Source: Priapulus caudatus (Eukaryota > Priapulida > Priapulimorpha > Priapulimorphida > Priapulidae). Taken from it: 30,099 bases of DNA. Positions 29,958 to 30,099 of the stretch are shown here, piece by piece (within the stretch, counting starts at the first letter, position 1; each line of letters begins with the position of its first letter). The stretch is from contig NW_014579209.1 of assembly GCF_000485595.1 (NCBI RefSeq), positions 1 to 30,099 on the forward strand, written 5' to 3'. The notes under the pieces are model-generated. The model had not been told where the DNA came from and did no database searches. It worked only from the letters and a program-made list of their open reading frames with translations. Both the position numbers and the translations under genes were made by a program.

Positions 29958-30099
29958 CATCCCTCTCTACCTTACCGCCCTCCCTCTCTCCCTCCCTCTC
30001 TCCTTCCCTACATCCCATCCTTCATTACTCCCTCCCTTCCTCCCTCCCTCTCTCTCTCCCTACATCCCATCCTTCATTACTCCCTCCCTTCCTCCCTCC
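29958..30099 (+). repeat. 52-bp pyrimidine-rich minisatellite, truncated by the window
   Basis: CTACATCCCATCCTTCATTA followed by CTCCCTCCCTTCC recurs 52 bp apart (near 30008 and 30060), preceded by degenerate CCCTCTCT sequence. The array continues past the right edge. Confidence 0.85.

Overview
The window looks like repeat-rich, gene-poor nuclear DNA of an animal, probably a marine invertebrate. The reasons are a tandem C2H2 zinc-finger ORF with TGEKP linkers, exon-like blocks with GT/AG borders, vertebrate-type TTAGGG interstitial telomere repeats, and a dense mix of foldback elements, MITEs, minisatellites and dinucleotide arrays. Two N characters (near 21390 and 28541) and ragged tandem arrays suggest a draft assembly. 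The species cannot be fixed from the sequence. No bacterial operon, rRNA, convincing functional tRNA, CRISPR array or long retroelement ORF is visible.

Layout. 1-5.9 kb: AT-rich DNA with no convincing gene, a composite direct/inverted repeat (3010-3851), a tRNA-like SINE head (~4133), an 81-bp duplication joined to interstitial telomere repeats (4291-4499) and a hAT-like MITE end (4642). 5.9-8.2 kb: a ~147-bp tandem repeat rich in AAGGTCA half-sites, a TG array, a ~400-bp foldback element and a purine-rich ~170-bp satellite. 8.2-9.5 kb: the one clear gene, an intronless-looking nine-finger C2H2 protein on the minus strand. It has a duplicated 3' end downstream and a 56-codon upstream ORF whose first 17 codons recur 950 bp away. 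10.3-13 kb: a dispersed element carrying 99-bp tandem units, a 107-bp direct repeat pair and a very strong ~48-bp hairpin. 13.8-16.7 kb: a 65-bp-arm inverted repeat, a nested hAT-like element and a ~1.1-kb element with ~65-bp inverted ends. 16.8-21.1 kb: two diverged copies of one dispersed repeat, the first with its interior inverted, separated by minisatellites and CA/CACGTG arrays. 21.1-22.1 kb: a ~27-bp minisatellite and an ACGC/CACGTG array. 22.9-26.4 kb: a MITE with a 6-bp target duplication, one exon-like block and a TIR element. 26.8-28.2 kb: three exon-like blocks on the minus strand, one with an in-frame stop, beside a palindromic MITE with a perfect 8-bp target duplication. 28.9-30.1 kb: short duplications, a 36-bp palindrome, degenerate telomere repeats and a 52-bp minisatellite running off the end.

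The genes form no visible pathway. The main themes are zinc-finger gene turnover and repeated insertion, inversion and folding of non-autonomous DNA elements. Everything rests on reading the sequence; family names beyond C2H2 and general TIR/TSD logic are tentative.
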